A stretch of DNA of 64,000 nt from the NCBI GenBank assembly GCA_009760855.2, contig WPIO01000008.1, positions 3,369,501-3,433,500 of the forward strand, in the 5' to 3' direction. The notes beneath the pieces were generated by a model that worked only from the letters and a program-made list of their open reading frames with translations, had not been told where the DNA came from and made no database searches. This DNA comes from Cristatella mucedo. Lineage: Eukaryota > Bryozoa > Phylactolaemata > Cristatellidae. The translations under genes were made by a program, and so were the position numbers. The number at the start of each line of letters is the position of its first letter. The first letter of the stretch is position 1. This document shows, in pieces, positions 25,191 through 36,692 of the stretch.

Positions 25191-26262
25191 TTTTAGCTAC
25201 CGCACCGAATGCTGACCAGTGAGAAAGCATGCATGGGGGGAGGGAGGGAGGGAGGGAGGGGGGAGCTACTGCATCTCTGCAATGCCACAACAACAACTAA
25301 GCTGGTGCTCTTCCACGGCCAATCATCTGGGCCGGTAAAATTCTAGTCACAGAAGCAGCCCTTCACCAGGATAGCAGGTCAGGCACCAATAGCTGCAGAC
25401 ACAAAATGGACACACGGTAGATGGTAGATGCTGGTAGACACAAAATGATCCTGTGCATCTTAAATCTCAGCAGACAGTGAGCACAGCAGCGGGCCGCCCC
25501 AGCAGCACCTGTCGCCTGCCTGCGAGGCTCGGTCGAAGCAAGCAACCTGTCCCGACAGGGCTCCCTAGACAGACAGCTCGAGCAGCCACCAGCAGAGCCA
25601 ACTCAGCCGTCTCCGCCAGAGGCACTGCTACGCAAACAAAACCAAGCAAAACGCCAAACGATGGCCCACTGCTGCACTCTTTGGCCCATACAAGCAAGCG
25701 AGCGACCCGAGCTTCAAGAAGCACAAGCTGGCAGTCACCGGGGAGGGCCAAAAACATGCCAAGCCCAATGCATGACTTTTCCGGCCCAGGGACGGAACAT
25801 TGCTCATCGACAGGCAGCAGCGCAGCATAGAACCCCTTGCGGGCCCAGCAGCATAAGGAAAAAGAGACAAAGAAAGGAAAAGGCGCTTGAGTTTTCTGAC
25901 AAACCGAGAACCAAAGAATTCTTTCAAACCATTTCTCACTTCGGTATACCAAATGCATATACTCACTTGAACTACACTCATAAACTAAAGGAATACTTCC
26001 AATACACGTAGATCCATAAGGTTCTGGCATTTCAAGTACTTACCAAGACTTTCGTAGTAGTTTTACACATTCTCAAAGCTTTTTTCCCCAATCCGGAAAC
26101 GAGGTTGGCAGGTTTCTCACTCCAACTGCACACTAAATTTCGTGCATAGCCTCGAACCATGTCTGGTCTATGCTAACGCTTTAACCAAACCGTATGTCTC
26201 AAAGCTTGGTCATACCTGGCACAGTCGTCGCAATAATTTTTTCGAGTAGCTATTATTGGTGA

Positions 26263-26436
26263 GCCGTGATGGCACACTAGGTAAGGCAGTTGCTTTCACG
26301 ACCTCGGTCCCGAGGTCGTGGGTTCGATTCCTGCGGTGGGCGATCCTTTATCGCCACTGCAAGCGGTGGTGATAGCCGTAAAGGCTCTTCTGTCGCTATA
26401 CAAAAGAGGCTGTTTAATCAGCTAGGATTTTTTTTT
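26263..26436 (+). mobile_element. SINE-B (tRNA-derived), well preserved
   Basis: The head has GCCGTGATGGCACACTAGG (box A region) and GTGGGTTCGATTCCTG (box B). Between them is a perfect 11-bp inverted repeat, CACGACCTCGG/CCGAGGTCGTG. The body reads CTTTATCGCCACTGCAAGC and AAAGGCTCTTCTGTCGCTAT, and the end GCTAGGATTTTTTTTT includes a T-run able to stop RNA polymerase III. Confidence 0.9.
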
Positions 26437-26469
26437 AGGGCGATGAAGCAGGTTGCCTGCAGCAGTACT

Positions 26470-26525
26470 ATACATAGCAGTATATACTCGAATCCACGAC
26501 CTCGGCCTGAAATAGCCTTGCAACC
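26470..26525 (-). mobile_element. Possible short SINE remnant
   Basis: The minus strand reads GGCCGAGGTCGTGGATTCGA, resembling the box B region of the SINE families. Nothing else of the SINE is clear. Confidence 0.35.
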
Positions 26526-27379
26526 CCCATTGGAGTCCCTGTCATTGGCACTCGGGGCCACGGCTACTGTACTGCTGCAGTGAATAACCTAGCTGTGGAC
26601 TGCCAGAGCCAGCAATGAAAGCCTCACAGATACGGCTCCTAGAAAACCCGCCGGAGTGACTTGGCAACAACGGTCCCGGACCTGAGCAAGGCTCGTGCCA
26701 CGGCTTCAAGCAGGCTGCGTTGCAACACACCAAGCGGTGATGACCCACCTCGACAGTGGCCTGCACTTGCACCAAAAGTGCCCTCGTCGCCCGGTTTGGC
26801 CCTTGCCGGGCAGCAGCAGATGGAAAATAATGCTGCCCTACGCTAGCCAACTGACCTGCCATCCTCAAACGCAGGCAACGTGGCAGTGCCGGGTTCTAAG
26901 CCCCACACCGAGCGGTTTCCTTTAATTCAACTTGCAGAAGGCAGAGTAAAGTAGCCCTACTTGGGAAGAGCCATGGTGAGAAAAAAGGGGGAGCTGCTTT
27001 GAATAAAAAAACCCAGCATATTGACACCGGAAGTGCTGACTCGCAGGCCAATGACTTACACGTGACCGAAGGAGGTGGCAAAGCCGATGGAATCCTGTCT
27101 TAACGATGGGGCCTTTTCTTTAGAGCATGGCAAAACAAGAGGTCACAACTACCAACCCAAGCGACTTAAGGCACACGGCAAGCCTTTTTTTTTATTACAA
27201 ATGTAGCCTGAAGCAGCACGAGTAAAAGAGGGCAAGGCTGAAAGCAGCTGCTGCTGCCATACTGTGGGAGGCTCGAAAAGTCTCGCAAACGAAGAGTTGT
27301 AGAAAATATAGTGCGCATCCAAAACATTATAAGAGTGCATGGCCCACGTGGCCACACCATTACCAGCACCGACAGACAT

Positions 27380-27564
<185 letters not shown>

Positions 27565-27649
27565 TGCATGCACACTTACCACACAACAAAGGCAAATAAA
27601 AGCAGAAACAGCAACGCACACAAAAAAAAGCAGGCCCTGTACTACATAC

Positions 27650-27786
27650 TGCTTGAATCTCTCGAGCTGCTCCTGAAGAGAGGCCTTGTCCTCACTTGTA
27701 CATGCCTTACTAGCTTTCTGGTTATAGAGAAAAGCTAGCTGGTCGTTACCAATGCTGAAAAGGGCCTCGGCAAACCTCCACATGCC
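27650..27786 (-). CDS. TTC3: TTC3-like exon: TPR helices
   Basis: The acceptor is a T-rich tract ending TTTTCAG at 27787; the donor GTATGT starts at 27649. 45 codons plus two bases read GMWRFAEALFSIGNDQLAF, then LYNQKASKACTSEDKASLQ and EQLERFK. TTC3 has GHYRYCDALSMLGEYDWAL, QANIKAQKLCKNDPEG and IQQHVKLQKQ. The helix-turn-helix TPR pattern (alanine/glycine at the small positions) is kept. Confidence 0.88.
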
Positions 27787-28119
27787 CTGAAAAAAAGAAG
27801 CCATGCATGCAGCTGGATACGAGTAAAACGTTTCTCAACCACCAGGCCAAACCGGCGAGCCAGGTTTGTAGGTGCATGCAATATGCCTCGACAACAATGG
27901 AAGGTAGGTGAGCATGTGACCAGGAGGATACGATTAAAAGAACCAAAAAGCCAATTGGGAAAACCCCATATGATCTACCCGGGGTTGCACATTTCAAGTG
28001 ACCCATATTTCTGCGGCTGAGTCGACAATAGCATCCTGTGCAGACAGGATTTACCTCATTTTTTTAAAACTACAAAAAATTTAGCACCTGGTGCCCTCTC
28101 GTAATTTTCTCTATAAAAA

Positions 28120-28230
28120 ATGTATGTAATTCATTCGCATAGCGCCCTATGAAAACCTAAATCTCCATTCAGGCGCTTCACATGTGCCACGGGGTTCAAG
28201 CCCACGACCAGTCGGTCAATCTATTCACAT
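28120..28230 (-). mobile_element. SINE-A fragment
   Basis: Minus strand: box B-like GGGCTTGAACCCCGTGGC, then CACATGTGAAGCGCCTGAAT and the LINE-type end ATAGGGCGCTATGCGAATG. Confidence 0.75.
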
Positions 28231-28420
28231 TAGACAGCTGGTTGCCTCATTGCTGAGTGCTGTTCCACGGTTGCTTTACAAGGTCAGCAGTCTCACTAAA
28301 TATCTGCTGAAAAAATTAGGATTATATGACTACATACTCCGACACATCTTTAATGTTGTGGTCAGTATGTAATTACCCTATACTTAGCACTGCCACGAGT
28401 AGGATAGATTCGAAAAGCTG

Positions 28421-28496
28421 CGCAAAGGAGGTCACGTAAAGGAGGTCACACAAAGGAGTTCAAGCAAAGGAGGTCACGCAAAGGAGGTCACGTGTG
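28421..28496 (+). repeat. Minisatellite, ~14-15 bp unit
   Basis: About five units of the form GCAAAGGAGGTCACG, with small variations, in the intron upstream of the 27786 acceptor. Confidence 0.85.
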
Positions 28497-28564
28497 CCTG
28501 AACACGGTCACGGTAAGCATGGCTATAGAAATTGATTACCACGGCGTGAACTTCGGAGAACTAC

Positions 28565-28675
28565 TAAAAGCTGCTCTGTCGGTTATCCTGGCACTTTAAT
28601 ATGCCGAAGAGCTCGAGCCCACGACTATGGTTACTGGAGACAAGCATCTTACCCCTGGGCCAAACTATGCGAGGG
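28565..28675 (-). mobile_element. SINE-A, diverged
   Basis: Minus strand: head TTTGGCCCAGGGGTAAGATG, box B GTCGTGGGCTCGAGCTC, and a decayed tail GCATATTAAAGTGCCAGGAT. Confidence 0.75.
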
Positions 28676-29164
28676 AATGTATGAAGGCCTGCCGCCTTCA
28701 AACTTGCTACTAATCTAGCTGTGTTCACAACAGCCCAACATTTATCAGTAAAACTCCAGCCCCTAGCAGCAAATAGCAAGCGTTTGGCAGTCATCCCATA
28801 CAAATGCTTAATCAACAAATTATTAAGTAATACTTTCATATCACTGGCACAGCTAACGGACGACCCTGGGCAAAAAACAACCTCAGCGGCCAGGTACTAC
28901 AGACGCAACAGACTTCAACAACTCGGCACTGCTGCCATTGCACATGTGTGTGTGTGCGTGCATGCATGCATGCACGCGTGCATCCGAATAGGTAACTTGG
29001 AACACTCGAGCTCACGTGTCATCGACAGTGCACAAAGCTGAGGCTGGCCAAGGTCAGACCCCTTTCAACCTTTCCCCTAGCCAACAGGCCTTCCTCTAGC
29101 TGATAAATCAAGGCAAACTTGACAGTGAGAGTATGGGAGCGGATCAAACGTTCGATAGTGCAAA

Positions 29165-30042
29165 CCAGGTGTGATTCAGAAATTGGAAAGGTTACCACTC
29201 ACAATAGGCTCAACCAGCATGTGCCCTCTTGAATCTGCACGAAATCTAGGTGACCAGTTCAAAAGTGACCTTTCATTAGACGACCACATCAGCTCAACAG
29301 TGAGGTCTGCCAACTTTCAGCTACATAACAACGTTAAAATTCGGGCTTGTTTAGACAGGGATACATCATCTAAATTAGTACATGCATTTGAGACATCCTG
29401 TCTTGACTTCGGTAACTCAATGCTTGCTGCTCAACCGGCCTGTGCACTCAGGCACTTACAGCTGATGCAAAACTCTACAGCTAGGCTTGTCTGTAGTGAG
29501 TGCCACAGTTCCGACATCATAACACTTCTCGCCGACCTTCGCTGGCTCCCAGTCAAGCATCGCATCGACTTCAAGGTTCTGCCACTCACTTTTGGGTAAC
29601 TTTATTCTTTGGCTCCAGCCTATCTATAAGATCTACTCCCCCACCAGGCTAAGCATCGTAGCACTCGCTTTTTAGAATCTACTGCTTACCTATATCTCAA
29701 ATCTCTAATCTCTTGGAGGTTGTGCCTTTAGATCGTATGCTCCCCAAACCTGGAACTCACTTCCGACTTGTGTCACGACATCTCTTGACTTGACCCCATT
29801 TAAAAAGAAGCTAAAACCTATCTATTAATCACAGCATTTAGTGGGTCCACGTGATTTGCCCTTTACGTGCTTATGCTTGCTGACACTGTGCATGTCATCC
29901 CTAATCATGATATGCTTGTTGTCATTGAGCATATTACCACTAACCATTCGATGGTGCTTCCTTTGCAGCAAATGCAAAGTGCTTAGAAAGAGATTGAGTT
30001 CTCTGAGGGCACTATATCAAGTGTATTATTATTATTATTTTA
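29165..30042 (+). mobile_element. CR1/L2-group LINE, 3' half, degenerate
   Basis: The RT C-terminal part reads SARNLGDQFKSDLSLDDHIS, KIRACLDRDTSSKLVHAF and HLQLMQNSTARLVCSECHS, open for 142 codons, then breaks. It ends with the 3' UTR, hairpin and ATT tail. Confidence 0.9.
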
Positions 30043-30599
30043 GTGTAAACACAGCTTTCCAGCACCTTGCTAACGTGTATCTATTCTCAGATGCACAGAG
30101 CAGCAGCTCTCTGGCTTCACTGGTGTGGCCGAGCTTCATCGACGAGTGTGCGACTAACATGTGACTAACCATAGGTAAAGTAAGACTACAGCATGCATTC
30201 AAAGTGATGAATATAATAGGATGACACGAGACCCGGACTAAGCTGGAAGACTGACAGTGCCGACCAACAGTGGTTGAAAAACCAAGTCTCTTAAAACGTT
30301 TGCCAGCATTCTACAGAAATCTAGGAACGTTCTCGAGTGTCCATTAGGGACTGGTCCTTAATATATCAAAGCGGTGCTTAAATATGCATTTGATCAGGAT
30401 TCGGCAGCAGGTGGAAAACGAAAAATCCACATCTCTGCGTGTTCACCACACTGAAGCGAGTCAACCACAGCCACGGCACCTTTCCGCAGCAAGTCTAGAG
30501 GGGGCACGACTAAGCCAGCCGACTGCTTGACATTTCTGATCTGGCTGCTAGGTTCACCAAGTTAAGGAGTTGATTTAACAGCACCATTTAGATATCGGC
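30043..30599. other. Intron with no recognised feature
   Basis: No coding or repeat signal that I can support. Confidence 0.35.
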
Positions 30600-30715
30600 A
30601 GACAAGCTTCACTAACTATCGATCGATCCAACCTGCAGCAGGCACACGCAGAACTCGAAACCGTGACCTGGATCGTGAAGTGCCAGCACCTTACCCTTAC
30701 ACTAAGATGGGGTTG
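30600..30715 (-). mobile_element. SINE fragment, diverged
   Basis: Minus strand: TAGTGTAAGGGTAAGGTGC (box A region) and CAGGTCACGGTTTCGAGTTC (box B region), then CTGCTGCAGGTTGG. Too decayed to assign firmly to SINE-A or SINE-B. Confidence 0.6.
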
Positions 30716-30958
30716 TTGTGGTCGAGTTCATAGAGCTACTACAAGCTTTTGCAATTACAGTCCTGCCTTCATTCATCCAAAATCAGATCAACAGATGTTC
30801 ACATTTTTCCACACTGAGCATACAATACTCTCACACAGATTAAACTAAATAGAAGAGATAGATGCACAGTTGGCCTTACCTTAACACACGTCGGATCTAA
30901 GTTAACACACCTTATTCCATCAGAGATTGCAGATCTAAAGAGGAAAAAAGAAGATAAC

Positions 30959-31118
30959 CTTCAGCCCGGCGTTTGTACTTGTCTTACAATCAGCCGTGCA
31001 GGACGTCGCATGGTACAGTGCAGACGGGGCAGCAGTAGCAGCAGCTTTTATGTACCGTGGATCTTTCCTCTTGAGATGGGCAAGTGTTCGATTACTGTAC
31101 AGCACTGGACCGAATGGA
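30959..31118 (-). CDS. TTC3: TTC3-like exon: TPR helices
   Basis: The acceptor TGTGTCATTTCAG ends at 31119; the donor GTTATC starts at 30958. The first base completes a Cys codon with the TG left by the exon at 31470-31376. 53 codons follow: PFGPVLYSNRTLAHLKRKDP, RYIKAAATAAPSALYHATSC and TADCKTSTNAGLK, ending in phase 0. TTC3 has PENYLLYGNRALCFLRTGQ and KNTWPKG at this place. An antisense LINE 3' stub lies just upstream of the acceptor. Confidence 0.88.
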
Positions 31119-31129
31119 CTGAAATGACA

Positions 31130-31195
31130 CAACAGATTAGAAAGAGATTAAGTTCTCCGGGGGCGATAAACAAATGCATTACTATTATTATTGTC
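31130..31195 (+). mobile_element. CR1/L2-group LINE 3' stub beside a splice acceptor
   Basis: AGAAAGAGATTAAGTTCTCC, then GGGGCGATAAACAAATGCAT and an ATT tail. In gene sense (minus strand) its complement supplies the C/T-rich stretch AACTTAATCTCTTTCTAATC shortly before the acceptor at 31119. Confidence 0.75.
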
Positions 31196-31375
31196 GTTCG
31201 AGTCAAAGGATAACAGACAATATTATATAACAGGCAAGAACAAAAACCAAAAGTACTTTGCAAGCAGTTCACATGGGTCGAATCTCCCGTTATGGGCATA
31301 TGCTACCGACGACAGTGGGACACGGGAATGAGGTGAAGAATTGCACAAAAAACTGGCAGCAGCCGATCAACTTAC

Positions 31376-31470
31376 CACTGCCGGAGTGCCTCCGTGTAGA
31401 AATTAACTGCACGGTCGTACAAGCCATCCTTAAATGCTCTGTTCCCCATCTCGTGAATGTCTGAAACAGC
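31376..31470 (-). CDS. TTC3: TTC3-like exon: first TPR
   Basis: The acceptor is TATTTTAG ending at 31471; the donor GTAAGT starts at 31375. 31 codons plus two bases: AVSDIHEMGNRAFKDGLYD then RAVNFYTEALRQ. TTC3 reads ELMKMKGNEEFSKERFD then IAIIYYTRAIEYRP, a canonical TPR first helix pair. Phase 0 entry agrees with the 34801-34704 exon. A second AG inside (31461) would lose four codons. Confidence 0.88.
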
Positions 31471-32369
31471 CTAAAATAGAAAAATGACCTTGAACGATAT
31501 CCGTGAGCCTGCACACACGAACCTTCAATTTAGTGTAAGCAAGATAATCCACGGACTTGTACCCCTTGGATCAAAGACCACTATACAGCTGCATTCTTCT
31601 CCAATCCCCTCTCCCATCAGTTGGCTTGAACGTGCTCAAGAGAGATGGGTGACTCACATATCCAACAGATTCTTGAATGACGAGGGAGTCGATATGCCAC
31701 AAGGACTTCTTTGCCTCGGTTCCAAACGCTCAACTAGGAGTTATTAGAAAAGGCTTTCGTTCAGGGCGCACCCTCCAGATCTGCTAAAACCGTTACTTCT
31801 CCAAACCGTGGTACACTCTCTAAGCCACCATGCCCCTGCATTTGTAGCACCATGGTTCATCCATCATCAGCATCAGTCGACCTGTCAGCTTCATCCCCCC
31901 CAAGGTACTTGTACCTGTCGCAGCAGCCGACAGGAGAACTTTTCTTTGGTCAACAATAAATTAAAAAGCAGCTGAACCAACAGCCGTACTTGCATAGAAG
32001 CTGAACAGCCTTTCACGATTGCTGGCATGTTGAGGATGGGGTGGGTGGGGGTGGGGCAACAAAGCCAACCGACTACCTGCTGCAGCATGACAGCATCAGA
32101 GTGCTGCTGAGAAAACCTCGACTTTCTAGATCTCGGCCAAGTAAAGATCGAGTGCACGACTCGCCAAGTAACCAGGGCCACCTCCGAAGCTTGCTACTAG
32201 AGCTGCTCGACGCGGACGAGCAGAGCACCAGGCAGCTTCTTTACTAGCCAAAGGAACAAGTGGCCATTCTTGTTCTCTCTCGTTGTTCAAGAAAAAACTT
32301 GTTGCACCAGTAAAGACGATCTGACGAGGTTTAGCGAATGCAGCGACTCAGAATATTACTTACAGCACA

Positions 32370-34290
32370 ACACCAGCTGACGTTCTTGACAAGTTAACTC
32401 CTAAAACTCAGCACACGGTATGCCCTCACCCAGATGGCCTATGGCTTACTGCAGACATATAACTACCTACTGGGTCTACTAAGCATAAGCTTGAGAGAGC
32501 ATACAGAATAAGAAAGAAAGAATGAAAAGCATACAAAAGACCGAGACTGACTGTCCACCGACAGGCCAACGATGACTACCACAGATCATACTAATCCATC
32601 CTAGCAAAGGCCAATGTTAGCTTCTATAAAAATATTGTTAAATCACAGGTGTAAAATCGAAAACTGCTGATGTCAACCATCAAGCATATCCTTAACCACT
32701 CCCAGGTCAGCATGCTGGCTAGCGACTCTTTCGTTGATCTAGCAGATCGCTTCTCCCAATTCTTCAACGGCATGATACGAGAGCCCATCCCCTCTGGTAG
32801 TGTCCAATTTGGATTCTCATAACTCCTTGCCCCGATTTAATGTCTACATTCAAGCCTGCCAACAATGACCTCATCTTCGAGTTTATTTTTGAGTCAGTGA
32901 AGACTCCTAGCCCCCTAGAACACATGGCCACTGTTCTCCTTTTGCTATGCTTTGGTCAAAAGGTAAGGTGCTCTCTCTCTCTCTCCATCACCGAGGTCGA
33001 GGGTTCCATTCCTGAAGTGCGAAATTCTTCATTGACAACTGCAAGCAGTGGTAAAAGCCGTTAAGGCTCTTCTGCTGCTATACAGATGAGGCTGTTGAAT
33101 CAGCTAATATGAATATTATTTACAGCTACCATTTAAAACTAAGAGAGTAAAAATTTCATTAGCCTCAGGTACTGTCCTTGTACTTACAAAAAGGCTGTTG
33201 TTGGGCCACTTTTAAGCAGGCAACACTATATCCGAGTAACTTCCGCCAATCTCCTTAACACCGGTCACATAAAAGACGCTCGAAGGGGTAGTGGCAGACC
33301 CGCTTCACTCTTATACCAAAACTTCACACATGGAAACCACACATGGAAACCAAGTTCCAATAAGGTTTAAGAGCTGATCACTCCAGAGTCAGCATTGCTC
33401 TCGTAAAACAACCTCACGAACCCAGGTCGAGATCGAGTCTCACTTCTTGTTTTTCCGAATCTTTCGGCAGAATGTGTTACCATTGATCACTAGTTCTTTC
33501 TCGCGCACATCTCTTACCTTACCGTGGAATCACCGGCACTGCACTGCAATTGTTCAGGTCCTGTCTCAATGGGAGACTCCAGAGTATTGACGTCAATTGG
33601 CAACTATCCTCCGACAATCCACTAATGTACATGGGGTTTGGGGTGGAGAATAACCTAGGGGTGCTTAGTCTACATCTTTTCACACCAATGCATGCCCTCC
33701 CTCTTGCCAATAAAATCACCTTGGACAATCTAGGCTTTTATGTCTATGCAGATGACACATAGCTGTACCGTTGCTTTAATCCATCCCTGTCTTCAAGCAA
33801 GACAAACTCTCTTAACTCCCTAGTTGCATAAATAGTTGAAATATGCACCTGGGTGGCAAAGAACTATCTCAAATTGCATGACAATAAAACCTCACCAAAA
33901 ATGGGCAAGCAAAGTGTTTATCAGAAATTGGAAAATCTACCCCAGAAAATATGCCCCGAAAGCATATCTTTTGCAACACACGGGTGCAATCTAGGTATCA
34001 TTTTCTGAAGTAACCTTTCACCAGACTGCCAGATTACCTCCATAGTCAAGTGTGCCTACCTTCAGCTAAATCAGACAGGAAAATCCAAGCCTGCTAAGAG
34101 AAGAATACTAAATCCGAAGGATACCAACCCATGCATTTGTGACAACTCGTCTTTGTGTACTTTATGAGTGCTGACACTATTCATGTTATCACTAACCATA
34201 TTGACATGCTTCCCTTATAGCACACATAAAGTGCCTACAGTAAGATTCAGTTCTCTGATGATGCTATACCAATGTTTTACTATTATTAAG
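32370..34290 (+). mobile_element. CR1/L2-group LINE, long but highly degenerate
   Basis: From the linker after the endonuclease (a match to the 23.1-kb region: CATACAAAAGACCGAGACTG and on) through the RT. Recognisable pieces are MSTFKPANNDLIFEFIFE, LNGRLQSIDVNWQLSS and LGFYVYADDT. It is full of stops and indels and ends with a reduced 3' end and short ATT tail. A SINE-B interrupts it near 32955-33115. Confidence 0.85.
32955..33115 (+). mobile_element. SINE-B, inserted in the 32.4-34.3 kb LINE
   Basis: Contains AAAGGTAAGGTGC, a short CT run, GGTCGAGGGTTCCATTCCTG (box B region), CTGCAAGCAGTGG and GGCTCTTCTGCTGCTATACA, ending GAGGCTGTTGAATCAGC. Confidence 0.75.
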
Positions 34291-34703
34291 CTCAGCAGAG
34301 ACAGTGTCCCGCCTGTCAAAACTAGCTGAAGCAAGTCAAACCCTTGCAAATAAATCGCTTGATGTGATCAGTGGATCAGTGGCACTGGCATTAGCCAACA
34401 GTTCCATTTGGCATCAGCAGTCACACTACAAATCCGAGGTGCTGCACGGTTGCAAACCAAAATAGCTTATGCCGTAACCGAACTAACTGCCCAACAATTG
34501 CATGGAGGTGGTCAGTGAACGAGCAAGATGGCTAGAATATGCTGTATTTACTAAATTAAACAGCTTCGAAGTAACATATCCACTGCAGGTGAACTTGGAA
34601 TAGCAATCGCTGAAACCGTGTGTGGCTGCAGCTCATATCCGGTTAGATCCAGTTAACAGGAGTTACCTCCAAAACTCCGCACTTTTGTCTAATAGCTGCT
34701 CAC

Positions 34704-34801
34704 CTTTTCACATTCCGAAATATAATGCCTAAGCCCAGTGTGTTCTGTGAGCAGGTCATCAAAGCAGGCTGTATCAGCAACACGCTGTATGTGGACAGCG
34801 A
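34704..34801 (-). CDS. TTC3: Probable TTC3-like exon upstream of TPRs
   Basis: The acceptor CATTCTCTTCATTGCAG ends at 34802; the donor GTGAGC starts at 34703. Two bases complete a Phe codon with the T left by the 37602-37371 exon; 32 codons follow and the exon ends in phase 0. The peptide AVHIQRVADTACFDDLLTEH then TGLRHYISECEK resembles the TTC3 segment with LSIFFTEYKYHITKIVMEDC. The frame is open further upstream, so a longer exon is possible. Confidence 0.65.
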
Positions 34802-35255
34802 CTGCAATGAAGAGAATGCGCAGCACAGCTGTAATCGTGCTCTCGTCGAAGTTCCCACGGCAGAACCATCGCAACACAGGGTGACAATGGCCACAAACAA
34901 ATCGGTAACCAGGTGTGTCGAGTCACAGCTTCAGCAGATGATACCTTACCAAAGTTTAACGACTTAATACAATGCTTAAACATATCTTTGGCAGCTGCCT
35001 TTAGCAACAAAACAAACCCGGCTCAGAGTAAATGAGAATTAGGCGATTCCATTCATACATGTCGAAAGAAGATCAATTACGCCGAACAACTCTTTCTTCT
35101 CCTGCATCTACTTCTTCCTAGACTTTGATCGCTCTTTCCTCCTCTCTTTTACAACTGCTTTTTCATTATCTCTATGCCTCCAGTCTCTATATCTTTCCTA
35201 TTACTTTGCATGCTATCTGGTGGGTGAATTCTTCCTATGTGGTCAGGTCAGGGGA
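34802..35255. other. Intron with no recognised feature
   Basis: Only short C/T-rich tracts (35090-35200) were noted. Confidence 0.35.
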
Positions 35256-35257
35256 TA

Positions 35258-36692
35258 AATCGAAACCTCACACCTTGCTAGTAAGTTCCAGTCTGGCTTT
35301 AGAGCTAATCACTCCACAGAGTCAGCATTGCTTAGGGTATACAACGACCTACTTGGTAATGCAGACATGAGTAGAGTGTCTCTGCTTGTTTTGCTTGATC
35401 TTTTGACACCATCGATCACAAAGTTCTTCTAGAGCCCCTCTCATCTCGCCTGGGCATCACTGGCACTGCTCTGCAGTGGTTCAGATCCTATCTCAGTGGG
35501 AGACTCCAGAGTATTGACGTGAATGGACAAAGATCATCTGAAGTACCTCTGAAATATGGAGTACCTCAGGGCTCAGTGCTAGGTCCGGTTCTTTTCACGG
35601 TTTATATTCTCCCTCTTGCTGATGTGATTGCCAAGCACAATCTAGCCTTTCACTTTTATGCAGTTGACACTCAGTTGTACCTTTGCTTTGATCCCTTCCA
35701 GCCTTCGAGCACCTTAAAACTAAACGATGACAAAACTAACTTACTAGTTATGGGCAAACCCAGTGTGATTCAGAAATTGGAAAGGCTGACTCTCAAAATT
35801 GGCTCTGCCAGCATATCTCCTGTCGAATCAGCTCGAAATCTAGGTGTCATATTCCAAAGCAACCTCTCGTTAGACGACCATATCAGCTCCACAGTCAAAT
35901 CTGCCTATTTTCAGCTTCATAACATTGCTAAAATTCGGGCTTGTTTAGATAAGGATACCACGTCTAAGTTGGTCCATGCATTCGTGACATCTCGTCTCGA
36001 CTTCTGCAACTCACTGCTTACTGGCCTACCAGCATGTGCGATCAGGCGATTGCAGCTGGTGCAAAACTCTGCAGCTAGGCTTGTCTGTCGTGAGCGGCGC
36101 AGTTGCCACATTACTCCACATTACTCTCGCCGACCTGCACTGGCTACCAGTCAAGCAACGGATTGACTTCAAGGTTTTGTCGCTCACTTTTAGGTCCCTT
36201 CATTCTATGGCTCCAGCCTATCTTTCAGATATACTACCCCATCAGGCCAAGCATCGTACCACCCACTTTTCGGAATCCAACAGTCTACAAATACCTCGTA
36301 CAAAACCTTAAATCCTTTGGAGACCGTGCATTTAGTTCGTATGCTCCCAAAGCCTGGAACTCCCTCCCGACCTGCGTCAGAACATCCTCTGACCTGACCA
36401 CATTTAAAAGGAACCTAAAAACACACCTATTTAGGACAGCATTTAGCGGGTCCCTGTGCTTCGTCCTTGATGTGCTTATGCGTGCTGACACTGTGCATGC
36501 TGCTACTAACCACATTCGCATTCTGACCCTGTGCATGTCACCCCTAACCATATTATTCATTTTGTTTGTTTTTCAAGCATGATTTTACTTACCATTCAAT
36601 TGCATTTCACTTTGCAGCAAATGTAAAGCGCTTAGAGAGATTAAGTTTTCTGAGGGCGCTTTATCAAGTGAATTATTAATATTATTATTATT
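35258..36692 (+). mobile_element. CR1/L2-group LINE, RT to 3' tail, with damaged active site
   Basis: RT reads GVPQGSVLGPVLF and HFYAVDTQLYLCFDP, so the catalytic YADD is YAVD. A 90-bp in-frame deletion removes the residues between SSTL and KLNDDKTN. The end (RRLQLVQNSAARLVCRERRS, then KSFGDRAFSSYAPKAWNSLP in another frame), the 3' UTR, hairpin and (ATT)n tail are well preserved. The lack of frameshift over the first 215 codons suggests fairly recent insertion. Confidence 0.93.

Larger units (their letters stand above)
24156..26262. other. Intron with two LINE 3' stubs; otherwise nothing recognised
   Basis: Short plus-strand LINE 3' ends lie at 24530-24602 and 25118-25190 (GTAAAGTGCCTAGGAAGAG... 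type with an ATT tail). A (GGGA)n run lies at about 25228-25262. ORFs at 25.45-26.03 kb on both strands overlap each other and show no family motif. Confidence 0.55.

Noticed and set aside
25453..26030. Overlapping 125- and 187-codon ORFs on opposite strands
   Set aside because: No domain, no splice sites of fitting phase, and each is a shadow of the other in a GC-rich patch.
26297..26330. Possible true tRNA gene
   Set aside because: Box A and box B are present, but the same sequence recurs with a long non-tRNA body and a T-run end at 48.8 and 60.5 kb, so it is a SINE head. The same holds for 14.65, 19.09 and 43.48 kb.
26542..26868. Possible TTC3-like exon near 26.7 kb (QRSLLEAVARALLRSG in one frame)
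   Set aside because: Helical-looking peptide, but a stop follows soon and no splice sites of the required phase were found.
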